A DNA stretch of 64,000 bases from Deinococcus fonticola (GTDB taxonomy: Bacteria; Deinococcota; Deinococci; Deinococcales; Deinococcaceae), in assembly GCF_004634215.1 (NCBI RefSeq), contig NZ_SMMH01000011.1, positions 51,001 through 115,000 of the forward strand. The letters are read 5' to 3'. Positions 32,256 to 41,590 of the stretch are shown piece by piece. The stretch's first letter is position 1; each line of letters opens with the position of its first letter. The notes beneath the pieces are model-generated. The model was not told the origin of the DNA. It made no database searches and worked only from the letters and a program-made list of their open reading frames with translations. The position numbers were made by a program, and so were the translations under genes.

Positions 32256-33344
32256 ATGCAAAAGAAAACAATCCTTTCCCTGCTGTTGCTGTCGTCCCTG
32301 TCTGGGGTGGCGCTGGCGCAGACGGCGCAGCAGAAAGCAACCATCAGTCAGGTTATTCGCGTTTACAATTCAGGCTTCGACGCCATGGACGCGGGTGACT
32401 TCGTGAAGGCGGCAGCGGTCTTTACGCAATGCGGCCAGATGGTCGATGCCAATTCCGGCATGCGCAACCTGAAAACAGACGACTCGGGTGAAACGTTCGG
32501 GGAAATGGGCGCATTGTGTTACAGCCTGGTCAGGGCCGGCAGCCTGGAGTTGCTCGCCCAGAACCCCAGCGCCTCGCAGAAAGTCCGGGATTACATGACG
32601 CAACTCAAGACCCTGAAAGGCGAGGAGTGCTACCAGATCGCCAGTTACCTGGGGGCGCAGTACCCCGCGCTGAAGTACGCCATGATCAATGGCAAGACCG
32701 TGGGGGCCATTACCGCCAGATGCCAGGGAGAAGTGCTGGCCGGGCAACCCATCACGAACGCCGAGCGCCAGGAAGCGCAGCAGTTCGCGCCGCTGGTGCC
32801 GCAGCTGGCCAAGTTACGCACCGATTTCAAGGCCGCTCAGGGTCGCCCGGAAAAAACAGACCGGGACGTCCTGTTGAAGTACCAGGGCCTCCTGAGTGCC
32901 AGCAACCGGGCGCAGGAAATGGCCGCGATGGTCGCCGCGACAGACGCGTCCACCCGGCGTGCTTCGCTGGGCAGCACGACTCTGGGCGCCCTGGTGGACG
33001 ACATTTCCAGGGTGAGTCTGGAAACGGGCAAGGCTTTCAATACCTTTAAACCGAAGGCCAAGGGGGCTTTCGACCGTCAGGAGGCGGCCGCCAAAACGGA
33101 ACTGTCCAGAATCCTGAAGGGCGACAAGCTGAGCATCTACAGGCGTCAGGGCCTTCCCAGCAGCAACAGTGGGAACCCCACCTTTGCGTCGAACGGCATC
33201 TACAGTGCCGACGGGAAGGCGCTGGCGAAGGAAATCGCGGCGTCCACCCTGTGGTTCTACAATGACAAGGGAAACGGTTGCACCTACAAGTACTGGTTCA
33301 ATGGCCACACCGTGTCCAAGGTCGAGAAACCATACGGCTGCTGA
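32256..33344 (+). CDS. Exported protein of unknown function
   Basis: 362 residues from ATG 32256. The signal peptide is clear: QKKTILSLLLLSSLSGVALAQ, with cleavage after ALA. The mature protein is helical, with repeated Tyr/Phe/Ala patterns (VIRVYNSGFDAMDAGDFVKAAAVFTQCGQ, GALCYSLVRAGSLELL). Seven cysteines are scattered, several of which (ECY, RCQ, GNGCTY, PYGC) may form disulfides. The C-terminus WFYNDKGNGCTYKYWFNGHTVSKVEKPYGC looks like a small separate beta domain. No family recognised; TPR-like helix pairs are a weak possibility. The upstream frame is open to 32130 but lacks protein-like sequence. Confidence 0.75.
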   Translation: MQKKTILSLLLLSSLSGVALAQTAQQKATISQVIRVYNSGFDAMDAGDFVKAAAVFTQCGQMVDANSGMRNLKTDDSGETFGEMGALCYSLVRAGSLELLAQNPSASQKVRDYMTQLKTLKGEECYQIASYLGAQYPALKYAMINGKTVGAITARCQGEVLAGQPITNAERQEAQQFAPLVPQLAKLRTDFKAAQGRPEKTDRDVLLKYQGLLSASNRAQEMAAMVAATDASTRRASLGSTTLGALVDDISRVSLETGKAFNTFKPKAKGAFDRQEAAAKTELSRILKGDKLSIYRRQGLPSSNSGNPTFASNGIYSADGKALAKEIAASTLWFYNDKGNGCTYKYWFNGHTVSKVEKPYGC

Positions 33345-33368
33345 TTGAAGACCAGGGAATAAAGAAGC

Positions 33369-33396
33369 GGGGCGAAGGTGTGCATACCTTCGCCCC
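33369..33396. terminator. Bidirectional terminator between convergent genes
   Basis: Perfect 11-base stem GGGGCGAAGGT / ACCTTCGCCCC with a six-base loop. A T-rich tract follows on the minus strand. Confidence 0.75.
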
Positions 33397-33413
33397 GTTC
33401 CTACTGCGCTGCT

Positions 33414-34871
33414 TTAGACCAGCAGAATGACGGGTTTTTCCAGGGTGTCCGCGACTTTCGCCAGGAACTGGGCGGCCTTGCCGGTGTCCACGTCGCCTTG
33501 CAGGCTCAGGCTGGCCTGACCGTCCTGCACGCGGCCCACGCTGAGGGTCAGGGTGTGCGGGTAGTGCAGGTCGTCCAGACCCATGCTGCCGGCGTCCACG
33601 ACCAGCAGGTCGGGCGTGCCGTCGTGGTGGCTGTCCATGGCACTCAGGGCGTCACGAATGCCGCTGCTCTGGCCTGCGCCGACCTCGAGGGCCTGGTTGG
33701 CGTCGATGTTCTGCATGGCGACACTCTGAAGGCCCAGCAGGTGCAGGTGGCGCTGTGCGGCGCGGGCCACCATCAGGGCCAGCGGCACGTCGCGCTCCAG
33801 GGCTTCGCCGAGCTGGGCTTGCAGCCCTTGCAGCGTGCCCAGGTCGGCACTGCGGCGCAGGTACGTGCCGAACCATACGGCGTCACGCGGCACTTCGCTG
33901 GTGGGGCCGCTGTACACAGGCGCGGTGGACACAGGCGCGGTAGACACTGGAGCCGTGGGAACCGGGGCGCTGGCCGCAGCGGGAGCCACCGGCGCAACGG
34001 CTTCCGTGACGGGTTCGGGCATGCGGGCGGGCTCGGCAGGCCTCTGGGGTTCCGCCACCTGGGGTTCCGGGGCCGGGGCGGCCACGGCAGGCGTCTGGGT
34101 AGTAAATGCCTGGGCAGCAGCCGGCTCAGCAATGGGCGCCTCGAAAGCAGCCGCTTCAACCCGGGGCGCTTCGGGCGCCCTGGCAGGCACGGGTTCCACC
34201 ACGTCGGTGGGCACGTCTGCCACCTGAGGTTCCAGGGCGGCCTGGGCAGGTTCGGGCGCGGCGACCGGGGCAGGGGGCGCGACTTCCATGCTGGGCACGC
34301 TGGGCGCAGTGGGGGTGGCGGCCGCGGCCACCGGCTTGGTCGTGGGAGCGGGTTCTTCCTTATGGTACAGGCGCGACAGCAGGCTGCCCAGGCCACCGAC
34401 CGTTGCGGCGGGCGCGGCGGGGGCCGAGATCATGCTGCCCGAGGTCTCCCCCAGTGGGGCGGCGTTCTGAGCGGTGTTCTGAACGGCCGCCGGTGCGGGG
34501 GCGGGAACCAGTTCCTGGTCGTCCAGTTCGAAGTCACTGGTTTCCAGGGCCGGGGTCGCGGTGCCGGGAATCTGCGGGCCGGCCGGGCGGCCCTGCGACA
34601 CGAATTCGGCAATGTCGCTTTCCACGCCGGCCTTGCTGAGGGCCGCCGCGTCGAACATGCCCGCGCCGGGCACGTCGTTGCCGTCCCAATCGGGCGGGGG
34701 GGCATCCACGGGGGTGGACGGTGGCTCGGCCTCCCCGCTCATGACACGGGTCAGGTAATCCAGGATGTCCTGCTCGACGATCTGACCGCCGGGGCCGGTG
34801 CCGTGCAGGGTTTCCCATTCGATGCCGTTCGCTTCCGCAAGAATCTTCGCCAGGGGCGCAATGCGTTCCAT
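33414..34871 (-). CDS. E3-binding-domain protein with degenerate E2-like C-terminus, no lipoyl domain
   Basis: 485 residues. Residues 1-40 form a peripheral-subunit-binding domain (IAPLAKILAEANGIEWETLHGTGPGGQIVEQDILDYL), the part of E2/E3BP proteins that docks E3 or E1. About 300 residues of Ala/Pro/Glu/Val-rich linker follow. The C-terminal 150 residues align with the E2 acyltransferase core (FGTYLRRSADLGTLQGLQAQLGEAL ... LLVVDAGSMGLDDLHYPHTLTLSVGRVQDGQASLSL). The catalytic DHRxxDG is replaced by GDVDTGK, and no lipoyl-bearing ETDKA-type domain exists, so no acyltransferase activity is expected. GGGAG precedes the ATG. Not next to other dehydrogenase genes; sucA is 21 kb away. Confidence 0.8.
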   Translation of the reverse strand: MERIAPLAKILAEANGIEWETLHGTGPGGQIVEQDILDYLTRVMSGEAEPPSTPVDAPPPDWDGNDVPGAGMFDAAALSKAGVESDIAEFVSQGRPAGPQIPGTATPALETSDFELDDQELVPAPAPAAVQNTAQNAAPLGETSGSMISAPAAPAATVGGLGSLLSRLYHKEEPAPTTKPVAAAATPTAPSVPSMEVAPPAPVAAPEPAQAALEPQVADVPTDVVEPVPARAPEAPRVEAAAFEAPIAEPAAAQAFTTQTPAVAAPAPEPQVAEPQRPAEPARMPEPVTEAVAPVAPAAASAPVPTAPVSTAPVSTAPVYSGPTSEVPRDAVWFGTYLRRSADLGTLQGLQAQLGEALERDVPLALMVARAAQRHLHLLGLQSVAMQNIDANQALEVGAGQSSGIRDALSAMDSHHDGTPDLLVVDAGSMGLDDLHYPHTLTLSVGRVQDGQASLSLQGDVDTGKAAQFLAKVADTLEKPVILLV

Positions 34872-35327
34872 TTACTTCTCCCTTCGTGCGCTGGTGAGGA
34901 GCGCAGCGTTGTCCGCCTGGGCGGTCAGCCTGATTGGGTGTTCGAACTTCACGCTAACAAATGTGCCTGCTCGCTTCTGACAGCCTTCTTTCACGGTGGG
35001 CACGCTGGGTGAGTGATAAGGATTGCGGTTGAACAGTTCTTCCATACCTGGACAACGCGACTGGAAGGAGCAGGAACAACAAGCGTCCCGGACGTGAAGT
35101 GAGCCCTCCGGCGTTCTTCCGGCGGGAGCAAGGAACAAACGGGAGACTTATGAAATGCCCAGAGCAGTCTTGCGGTGCTCTGCTGACATTTGTAACTTGC
35201 TTCACGGTTCGTAGTGTACCGGGTCTGGGGTGCGCCGCGCCTGCGGGCGTCGGGAAAACTGGACACGCCACGCCGACGGCGCGGTTGCCGGGCGCGCCCT
35301 TGCGGCTGAGACGCTATGATGGGTGAC
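34872..35327. other. Long divergent intergenic region
   Basis: About 450 bases between two divergent genes. Minus side: GGGAG before the 33414 gene. Plus side: the -10 box at 35315. Between lie small inverted repeats (AGAGCA 35161-35166 with TGCTCT 35176-35181) and the direct pair CCGGCG. Short open frames here do not look like proteins. No RNA gene recognised. Confidence 0.5.
35315..35320 (+). promoter_or_regulatory. Leaderless-type -10 for the second phosphoesterase
   Basis: TATGAT, seven bases before GTG 35328. The two ATGs at 35316 and 35319 are inside this box, so GTG 35328 is the better start. Confidence 0.55.
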
Positions 35328-36080
35328 GTGCGGCTGCTGCTGCTTTCCGACATTCACGCCAACAACGTCGCGTTGCAGGCCGTCTTGCTGGACGCTGAGA
35401 AACGCAAGTACGACCAGGTCTTGCACCTCGGGGACGCCGTGGGGTACGGCCCGCACCCGCGTGAAGTGCTGGAAACCCTGCGCGAGTACGACGCGGTGTG
35501 CATCATGGGCAACCACGACCAGATGATGCTGGAATTGGACAGCGGCGAGCGCGCGTACAAGGAAAGTGTGGTGTCGGCCGCCCTGAAGTACCAGCTCGGG
35601 CGCCTGACCGAACGCGACCTGAAATGGATGCGCACCTGGCGCGACGGCATCGATGACCCGGATGTCGGGGCACGTTACCGCCACGGCACCCCCACCAGCC
35701 TCGACGATTACATGGACTCGGTGACCGCCGCCCGCGAGGCCTTTCAGCAGTGGCAAGGCCGCATCTGCTTTGTCGGGCACACCCACCAGCCCGCCGTGTA
35801 CGCCACCCTGAACGCCCCGGTGGGCGAGTGGATCAAGGAACAGAAACTCAGCGACGGCGGCACGTACATGATCCCGCCCGCTGCCCGCGTGATCCTGAAC
35901 CCCGGCAGCGTCGGCCAGCCGCGCGACGGCAACCCCGCCGCCAGTTACTCCATCTTCGACACGGGCCGCCACAGTTTTGAGATTTTTCGGGTGCCCTACG
36001 ACATAGGCCGCACCCAGGACGCGATCATGGAGGCTGGATTGCCACAGGTGCTGGCGGCCCGCCTGGCGATCGGAAAATGA
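35328..36080 (+). CDS. Metallophosphoesterase family protein
   Basis: About 250 residues. All calcineurin-like motifs are present: [42 protein letters not shown] and [14 protein letters not shown]. The segment [26 protein letters not shown] takes the place of the usual HGSP/HxD block. It is probably a YfcE-type cytosolic phosphodiesterase; the substrate is unknown. It resembles the gene at the left edge only in the common motifs. Start GTG 35328 is chosen from the -10 box position. It lies directly before the polymerase III delta-prime gene. Confidence 0.9.
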   Translation: MRLLLLSDIHANNVALQAVLLDAEKRKYDQVLHLGDAVGYGPHPREVLETLREYDAVCIMGNHDQMMLELDSGERAYKESVVSAALKYQLGRLTERDLKWMRTWRDGIDDPDVGARYRHGTPTSLDDYMDSVTAAREAFQQWQGRICFVGHTHQPAVYATLNAPVGEWIKEQKLSDGGTYMIPPAARVILNPGSVGQPRDGNPAASYSIFDTGRHSFEIFRVPYDIGRTQDAIMEAGLPQVLAARLAIGK

Positions 36081-36141
36081 AAGAGGGTTGTCGGGTGTGG
36101 TTCGTGAGGGGCAGGGAACGGCTTTTCCCCACCTCCGCCTT

Positions 36142-37065
36142 ATGACCCTGCACGGCCCGCTGCTGGAGCAGGCGGGGCAGTTTGGCGGGAATGCGCTGCT
36201 GCTGACTGGCCCGGCGCGGGTGGGAAAACTGGCGGCGGCGTGGGGCATGGCGGCGGCGCAGAACTGCACTGGAGTGCGGGGCATGTACGGCGAGGCGTGC
36301 GGCGCGTGCCCGTCATGCCAGGCGCTGGCGGCGGGCGCGCACCCGGACATTCTGCTGGTGGAACCGCGCGCCACCACCACCACCGGGAAGGCCGCGCGGC
36401 GCAAGCTCATTCCCATCGGGGCCATTCTGGAAGGCCGCGACAAGAACCGGGATTATGACGTGCACGTGTACGAGTTCCTGGAAGTCCGGCCCACCTTTCA
36501 GCGCCGGGTGGTGATCGTGAACGGCGCGGAATTTCTGGGCCAGGAAGCCGCCAACGCCCTGCTGAAACTGGTGGAGGAACCCCCACACCGCGCCCTGTTC
36601 GTGTTGGTCGCCGAGGATCTCCGCGCGGTGCTGCCCACCATCGTCAGCCGCTCGGCCCGCCTGAACGTTGCGCCGGTGCCCGATCAGGAGGTGGCCCGCG
36701 CCCTGGTGCGCTCGGGGCTGGACGCTGACCAGGAACTGATCGCCTTCGCGGCGGGCCGCGCCGGGGTGCTGGACGCCGCCGAGACCGTGAAGGCCGCCCT
36801 GGGCGACGCGAAGCTGCTGGACGACGCGCTGGACACGGGCCTCCTGACCACCCTGGAAACCGCCGAGGGCCTGGAGAAACGCTGGGACGCCGCCTGGCAC
36901 CCCGAGGCGCTGCGTTTCGTGTGGCGGGAGCGCCCTGCCCACCAGCGCGCCAGGGCCGACACCGCCCTCAGTGCCCTTCAGGAGGCGCTGGAAGCCTACG
37001 CCAGCCCCAGCCTCAGCTTTCAGGTGTTCGCGCTGGCGCTGCGCGACGCCTTCGGGCTGACATGA
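36142..37065 (+). CDS. holB: DNA polymerase III delta-prime subunit
   Basis: Clamp-loader stator subunit. About 307 residues from ATG 36142, where homology begins ([10 protein letters not shown]); a GTG at 36097 with AGAGGG nine bases upstream gives a 15-residue longer form and cannot be excluded. The P-loop is degenerate, [11 protein letters not shown], with Gly-Lys kept but the following Ser/Thr changed to Leu, as delta-prime does not hydrolyse ATP. The zinc-finger region [19 protein letters not shown] shows three Cys plus an upstream Cys (QNCTG). [31 protein letters not shown] is the SRC-region block, followed by [13 protein letters not shown] (sensor-1). Confidence 0.88.
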   Translation: MTLHGPLLEQAGQFGGNALLLTGPARVGKLAAAWGMAAAQNCTGVRGMYGEACGACPSCQALAAGAHPDILLVEPRATTTTGKAARRKLIPIGAILEGRDKNRDYDVHVYEFLEVRPTFQRRVVIVNGAEFLGQEAANALLKLVEEPPHRALFVLVAEDLRAVLPTIVSRSARLNVAPVPDQEVARALVRSGLDADQELIAFAAGRAGVLDAAETVKAALGDAKLLDDALDTGLLTTLETAEGLEKRWDAAWHPEALRFVWRERPAHQRARADTALSALQEALEAYASPSLSFQVFALALRDAFGLT

Positions 37066-37178
37066 TCCCAGGGAAAAAGAGGGACAAAAAAGATAGGCTG
37101 TATCTAAGAAAGAGGGGGCGGTGGCTGGCAGGAAAATCGGAACACCACGCTTCATCAGCTTCGCTTCACGATCCGGTC

Positions 37179-37184
37179 TAAACT
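37179..37184 (+). promoter_or_regulatory. Leaderless-type -10 for the 37190 gene
   Basis: TAAACT, five bases before ATG 37190. Confidence 0.45.
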
Positions 37185-37189
37185 CTTGC

Positions 37190-37675
37190 ATGGCCCCCGA
37201 ACCACAGTGGACATCCCCGGATCCGCCAGAACCCCACCCGCTGGACGCCGTGCGTGAACAGGCCGCCCGCACCACCCCGGCGCACGTCAGGGCGCAGTTG
37301 AACGACCTGAGCGCGCAGCAGACTGCGCTGGCCGCCGGCGGCCCCTGGTCTGCCGCGGCCGAAGCGACGTTCCGGCAGGTGATCGGCATGGAGCGCAAGG
37401 CGGGGCTGGAGATGCGCGTGGCGCTGGGCGAAAAGGGGCAGCAGTACCTGAGATCCACCAGGAACCTGGGCGACATGCCCCTGCCGGAGCTTCAGACCGA
37501 GTACGCCCAGACCCGGCAGGTGACACTGGCGCTGCTCGACGAACTGCTGGCCACACCTGGCGTGCGGGCCTGGACGCTGGGGGAAGAAGTGCTCCCGGAG
37601 ATCTATATCGTGGCGCTGCACCAGCGGCTCAAGCGGCTGGGTGAGGCCCTGGCGCAGGAACAACTGAAGGGCTGA
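37190..37675 (+). CDS. Helical protein of unknown function
   Basis: 161 residues from ATG 37190. After a Pro-rich start (APEPQWTSPDPPEPHPLD), the rest is a chain of amphipathic helices: AHVRAQLNDLSAQQTALAAGGPWSAAAEATFRQVIGMERKAGLEMRVALGEKG ... LPELQTEYAQTRQVTLALLDELLATPGV. The helix pattern, with a 'MERKAG' helix and a 'L..LL..L' helix, is faintly like DinB/YfiT four-helix proteins, but the metal histidines are not seen, so no family is claimed. It follows the delta-prime gene after 124 bases and has its own promoter-like box. Confidence 0.6.
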   Translation: MAPEPQWTSPDPPEPHPLDAVREQAARTTPAHVRAQLNDLSAQQTALAAGGPWSAAAEATFRQVIGMERKAGLEMRVALGEKGQQYLRSTRNLGDMPLPELQTEYAQTRQVTLALLDELLATPGVRAWTLGEEVLPEIYIVALHQRLKRLGEALAQEQLKG

Positions 37676-37714
37676 GTCCGCTCTGCCCTGTCGTCGCTGG
37701 GCAGTGGCGACAGC

Positions 37715-38824
37715 TCAGCGGCGGTTGGCCAGCCACAGCAGCAGTGCCCCCGCCAGCACGGCGATGGTGTCGGGGGCGTAGGCGGCCAGCGCGGGGGGCA
37801 GGGCGCCCTGCTCGCCCATAATTCGGAACACGCTCCAGGTGGCGTAGTACGCGAAAGCCAGCAGGATGGCCCAGGTGAAGCCCAGGTTGATGCTGCTGCG
37901 GAAGGTGTACACCGCGAGGCTCACCGCGAAGAAGGTCAGCGCGATGGCCGCCAGCGGTTCGGAGAACTTACGGTGCAGCGCGGTGAATTCGGCGGGCGCG
38001 GCGACCTTCTGGAGGCGGTAGGCGTTCGTGCGCTCGAGCAGGGTTTTCAGCGGCAGGTCGATGGGTTTCAGGCTACCGCTGGCGCTGGCGTTCTGATCGA
38101 AGTTGGCCTGCACGTCCTGCACGGGCAGGGTGCCGCTCCGGAAGGTCAGCACCGTGATGGGCCGCGCCGACTGGTAGGTGATGCGCTCGCCGTCCTGAAG
38201 GGTCAGCACGTTGCCGCTGAGTTTCCCGCTGCGGGCGGTAATCACCTCGCGCGGCGGCTGGCCCACCTGCATGGTCACGATACGCAGGTCGCGCATGGTG
38301 CCGTCTGCGGCCAGCTCCCCCACGCTGATGGCGCGGCCCAGCGAATCGGTCAAGACCAGGTTACGGCCCTGCGCGTCGCGGGTGCCGAGGCCAATGACGC
38401 GCGGGTTATCGAAGATGATCTGGCGCTGCACGGTCTGCTCGGCCACCCTGGTGCGCGGCGTGACGCCTTCCCCGATGGCGAACGACAGGGCCGCCACGCC
38501 CAGCGCCAGCGTCAGCACCGGCCACATCAGCCTCATGATGGGAATGCCGCCCGCCTGCGCGCCCTTGATCTCCGAATCGGAGGCCAGGCGCGACAGCCCC
38601 AGCAGCGTGGCGAACATCAGCCCCAGCGGCAGCGCCTGCGAAATGGCCCAGGGGATATTCAGCGCCAGCAGTTTGCCAACCAGCAGCGGGTTCGCGCCCT
38701 TCGCCAGCAGCGGGGCCAGCACCTCCTGCAAGGCCACCAGCAGGAACAGCAGAATCACCACCGCCAGCGCCCCCAGGAAGGCCGGGATGATCTCGTCCAG
38801 CACGTACCGCTCGAAGCGCCTCAT
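37715..38824 (-). CDS. LptF/LptG-type permease (first of two)
   Basis: 369 residues. YjgP/YjgQ family: three N-terminal transmembrane helices (about 10-125, including PAFLGALAVVILLFLLVALQEV), a periplasmic jellyroll domain (about 130-265) and three C-terminal helices. In Gram-negatives LptF and LptG form the membrane part of the exporter that lifts LPS from the inner membrane. Deinococcus has an outer membrane without LPS, so the lipid handled is unknown. Downstream partner of the next gene in the same direction; AGAGGAAA precedes the ATG. Confidence 0.88.
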   Translation of the reverse strand: MRRFERYVLDEIIPAFLGALAVVILLFLLVALQEVLAPLLAKGANPLLVGKLLALNIPWAISQALPLGLMFATLLGLSRLASDSEIKGAQAGGIPIMRLMWPVLTLALGVAALSFAIGEGVTPRTRVAEQTVQRQIIFDNPRVIGLGTRDAQGRNLVLTDSLGRAISVGELAADGTMRDLRIVTMQVGQPPREVITARSGKLSGNVLTLQDGERITYQSARPITVLTFRSGTLPVQDVQANFDQNASASGSLKPIDLPLKTLLERTNAYRLQKVAAPAEFTALHRKFSEPLAAIALTFFAVSLAVYTFRSSINLGFTWAILLAFAYYATWSVFRIMGEQGALPPALAAYAPDTIAVLAGALLLWLANRR

Positions 38825-38942
38825 GGGCGTTTCCTCTGCGTGTGAGGCGCTTCTCTTTTGCTGCTTATTCCGTTTCGTGGAGAGTGCTGCTGCCCGGCGC
38901 TCTCACCGCAGTTGGTCTGAACTCCCGCGAGCCTTAGACCGC

Positions 38943-39992
38943 TCATTTCAGCCTCCAGGCCAGCACGCCGCCAATCAAGAGGAACAGCAGGCTGGGCGTC
39001 CAGGCGGCCAGGGCAGGCTGCACCGCGCCGACACGGGCGAGTTGCGGCATCAGGTAAAACCACAACACGTAGAACAGCGCCACGAACACGATGAGGCCGC
39101 CCAGCGCGGCCACACGGCTGCGAAAGAGCAGGCCCAGGGCGCCCGCCGCCAGTGCGAAGGCCAGCGGCGTGAACGAATCGGCGTAACGGCTGGCGAGGGT
39201 GTACTGGTACACGCGCCTGGTTTCGCCCTGCAGGTCGCCGCCGGCCAGTTCGGCGCGCAGCTGCGCGTTGCTGGTTTTCTTCGGGTCCGGGGGAGGCCGT
39301 TTCAGGGTGTCGTCCTGCGGCACGGTGACGCCCGTCATGAGTTGCTGCGGGTGTTCGCCCGGTACGGTGCGCCACGGCATGTCCAGTTGCCAGGTGCGGG
39401 TCTGGGCGTCCCAGGTTCCCGTCTGGGCGGTCAGGGTTTCGTTGCCACGCTGCACCATCACGCCGAACAGCCGCGCGCTGCGGCCCTGCGTGTCGCTTTC
39501 GACCCGGCCCGCGTAGTACAGGCCGCCCTGCGGGGCGTAGGTGTACCGGTCCTGACTGGGAATGGGTTGACCGTTGCCGTAAATGGTGCGCCAGGTGGCT
39601 TCCCACTTCTCCAGCCCGGCGGGCATCAGCGTGCCGGCGTTCCAGAACACCAGCAGGCCCACCAGCGCAAACGGCAGCATCAGCGGCCAGATCAGGTTGA
39701 GGGGCCGCACGCCCGCCGCCGCGATAGCTTTGACTTCACTGTCCTTCTGCAGGCGGGAAAGCGCCAGCAGAATCGAGAACGGCACCGCCACCACCAGCGT
39801 TTTGCTGAGCAGCGTGGGCGAGTACGCCAGAAGCGCGGTGAGGAACTGCCCGAAGGACGCCTGCGTCTGGAGGGCGCGGCCCACCGAACTGGCGATGATG
39901 TCGGTCATTTGCAGCACCATGAACAGGGCCAGACCCACCGCGTACATTTGCAGGACTTCGCGCATGACGTAGCGGGGCAGGGTGTTGGGCAC
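38943..39992 (-). CDS. LptF/LptG-type permease (second of two)
   Basis: 349 residues, same topology as the neighbour (QMYAVGLALFMVLQMTDIIASSVG, then LAYSPTLLSKTLVVAVPFSILLALSRLQKDSEVKA, a hallmark of LptG, and the C-terminal SFTPLAFALAAGALGLLF, GGLIVFVALFYVLWFYLM helices). The two probably form an LptF-LptG heterodimer; LptB was not found here. The start is GTG 39992 with TAGAAT seven bases upstream. The pair is likely one transcript with a gap of about 118 bases. Confidence 0.88.
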   Translation of the reverse strand: MPNTLPRYVMREVLQMYAVGLALFMVLQMTDIIASSVGRALQTQASFGQFLTALLAYSPTLLSKTLVVAVPFSILLALSRLQKDSEVKAIAAAGVRPLNLIWPLMLPFALVGLLVFWNAGTLMPAGLEKWEATWRTIYGNGQPIPSQDRYTYAPQGGLYYAGRVESDTQGRSARLFGVMVQRGNETLTAQTGTWDAQTRTWQLDMPWRTVPGEHPQQLMTGVTVPQDDTLKRPPPDPKKTSNAQLRAELAGGDLQGETRRVYQYTLASRYADSFTPLAFALAAGALGLLFRSRVAALGGLIVFVALFYVLWFYLMPQLARVGAVQPALAAWTPSLLFLLIGGVLAWRLK

Positions 39993-39999
39993 GCGCCGA

Positions 40000-40005
40000 A
40001 TTCTA
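40000..40005 (-). promoter_or_regulatory. Leaderless-type -10 for the second LptF/G gene
   Basis: TAGAAT on the minus strand, seven bases before GTG 39992. Confidence 0.5.
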
Positions 40006-40095
40006 GCGGCACCAGATGAGGAATACAGCGGAGAAGTGCAGTGGGCACCGGGGCCGCGCCGGGGGATTCCAGGTTCAGGCGGCTCAGGCTACCGT

Positions 40096-40101
40096 TATCC
40101 T
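40096..40101 (+). promoter_or_regulatory. Leaderless-type -10 for the GNAT gene
   Basis: TATCCT, six bases before ATG 40108. Confidence 0.4.
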
Positions 40102-40107
40102 GCCAGC

Positions 40108-40597
40108 ATGCAGGTGACTTTGCGCGAGTGGCAAACCGGGGATGAGGCCGCGGCGGTGCGCTGGAGCCGTGACCGGGCCTTTTGCCGGGCCAACGGCTGG
40201 ACGCCCGATCTGTCGGCGCAGCAGGTGCGCGAGTGGTGGCGTGAGCGCGGTGAGCAGGCCGGCCACCTGAGGATGATCGAGGTGGACGGTGGGCTGGTGG
40301 GCTATGCCGAGTGGCAGGACGTGCAAGGCGGCGAGGCCGAACTGGGGATCGCCATCGGGGACAGTGATCTGTGGGGCCAGGGGGTGGGGACGCAGGCAGG
40401 AAAGCAAATGCTGGCCTGGGCTTTTGGTGAGCTGGGGCTGCGGCGCGTGTGGGCCGAGGTGCATGAACCCAACGCCCGCTCGCTGGCGCTGATGCGCCGG
40501 CTGGGCCTGCGGGAGGTCAGCAGAAACGGCACCGGGGAGTACCAGGGTGCCGTGGTGTCGATGGTTCAGTTCGAGTTGTTGTGCGGGGAAAAGAGAA

Positions 40598-40620
<23 letters not shown>
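40108..40620 (+). CDS. GNAT N-acetyltransferase
   Basis: 170 residues. The acetyl-CoA binding stretch is ELGIAIGDSDLWGQGVGTQAGKQMLAWAFGELGLRRVWAEVHEPNARSLALMRRLGLREV; the Q-x-x-G-x-G/A pattern (WGQGVGTQAG) is complete. N-terminus VTLREWQTGDEAAAVRWSRDR. Substrate unknown. It overlaps the 3' end of ddrC by 23 bases in convergent orientation, so the two 3' ends may affect each other's expression. Confidence 0.88.
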
Positions 40621-41290
<670 letters not shown>

Positions 41291-41296
41291 AAGGAA

Positions 41297-41302
41297 AGTA
41301 TA
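41297..41302 (-). promoter_or_regulatory. Leaderless-type -10 for ddrC
   Basis: TATACT on the minus strand, six bases before ATG 41290. Confidence 0.6.
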
Positions 41303-41309
41303 CCATGAA

Positions 41310-41326
41310 TTATGTCATCAGCATAA
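41310..41326. promoter_or_regulatory. RDRM (radiation/desiccation response motif), DdrO operator candidate
   Basis: TTATGTCATCAGCATAA matches the published consensus TTATGTCATTGACATAA at 14 of 17 positions, with both outer half-sites (TTATG, CATAA) perfect. It starts seven bases upstream of the ddrC -10 box, so DdrO bound here would block the promoter until IrrE cleaves DdrO. Confidence 0.85.
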
Positions 41327-41590
41327 TTTTAGGCGATGCTGAAAACGAAGTGTTAAGACTTGAAAACACCGCTCCTGGCAATCAATTTCTGCCATTCGGA
41401 TGTTTAGATTCGCTCTTCTGAATATTGACCGAATTTCGTTACGGACAAATCTCCAGCAGTGACTGGCCGGCCCGTTTTCCAGCCCTCCACCTTCTAGACA
41501 CGCGGCGTTTCCCCGTGAGGAACAGCGGCTGAACGTCCCGCCGGCCGCGGACTACACTCGGCGTAAGCCACAACCCAACAGGAGGACGTT
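41327..41590. promoter_or_regulatory. Divergent region ddrC / acs with acs promoter
   Basis: 264 bases. TACACT near 41551 is a probable -10 for acs, which then has a leader and AGGAGG before its ATG. The ddrC side holds the RDRM listed separately. Otherwise no gene or repeat seen. Confidence 0.45.

Noticed and set aside
35099..35326. Short plus-strand frame with a CPEQSC start in the 34872-35327 gap
   Set aside because: Only two cysteines, no family resemblance, and it runs through the -10 box of the next gene.
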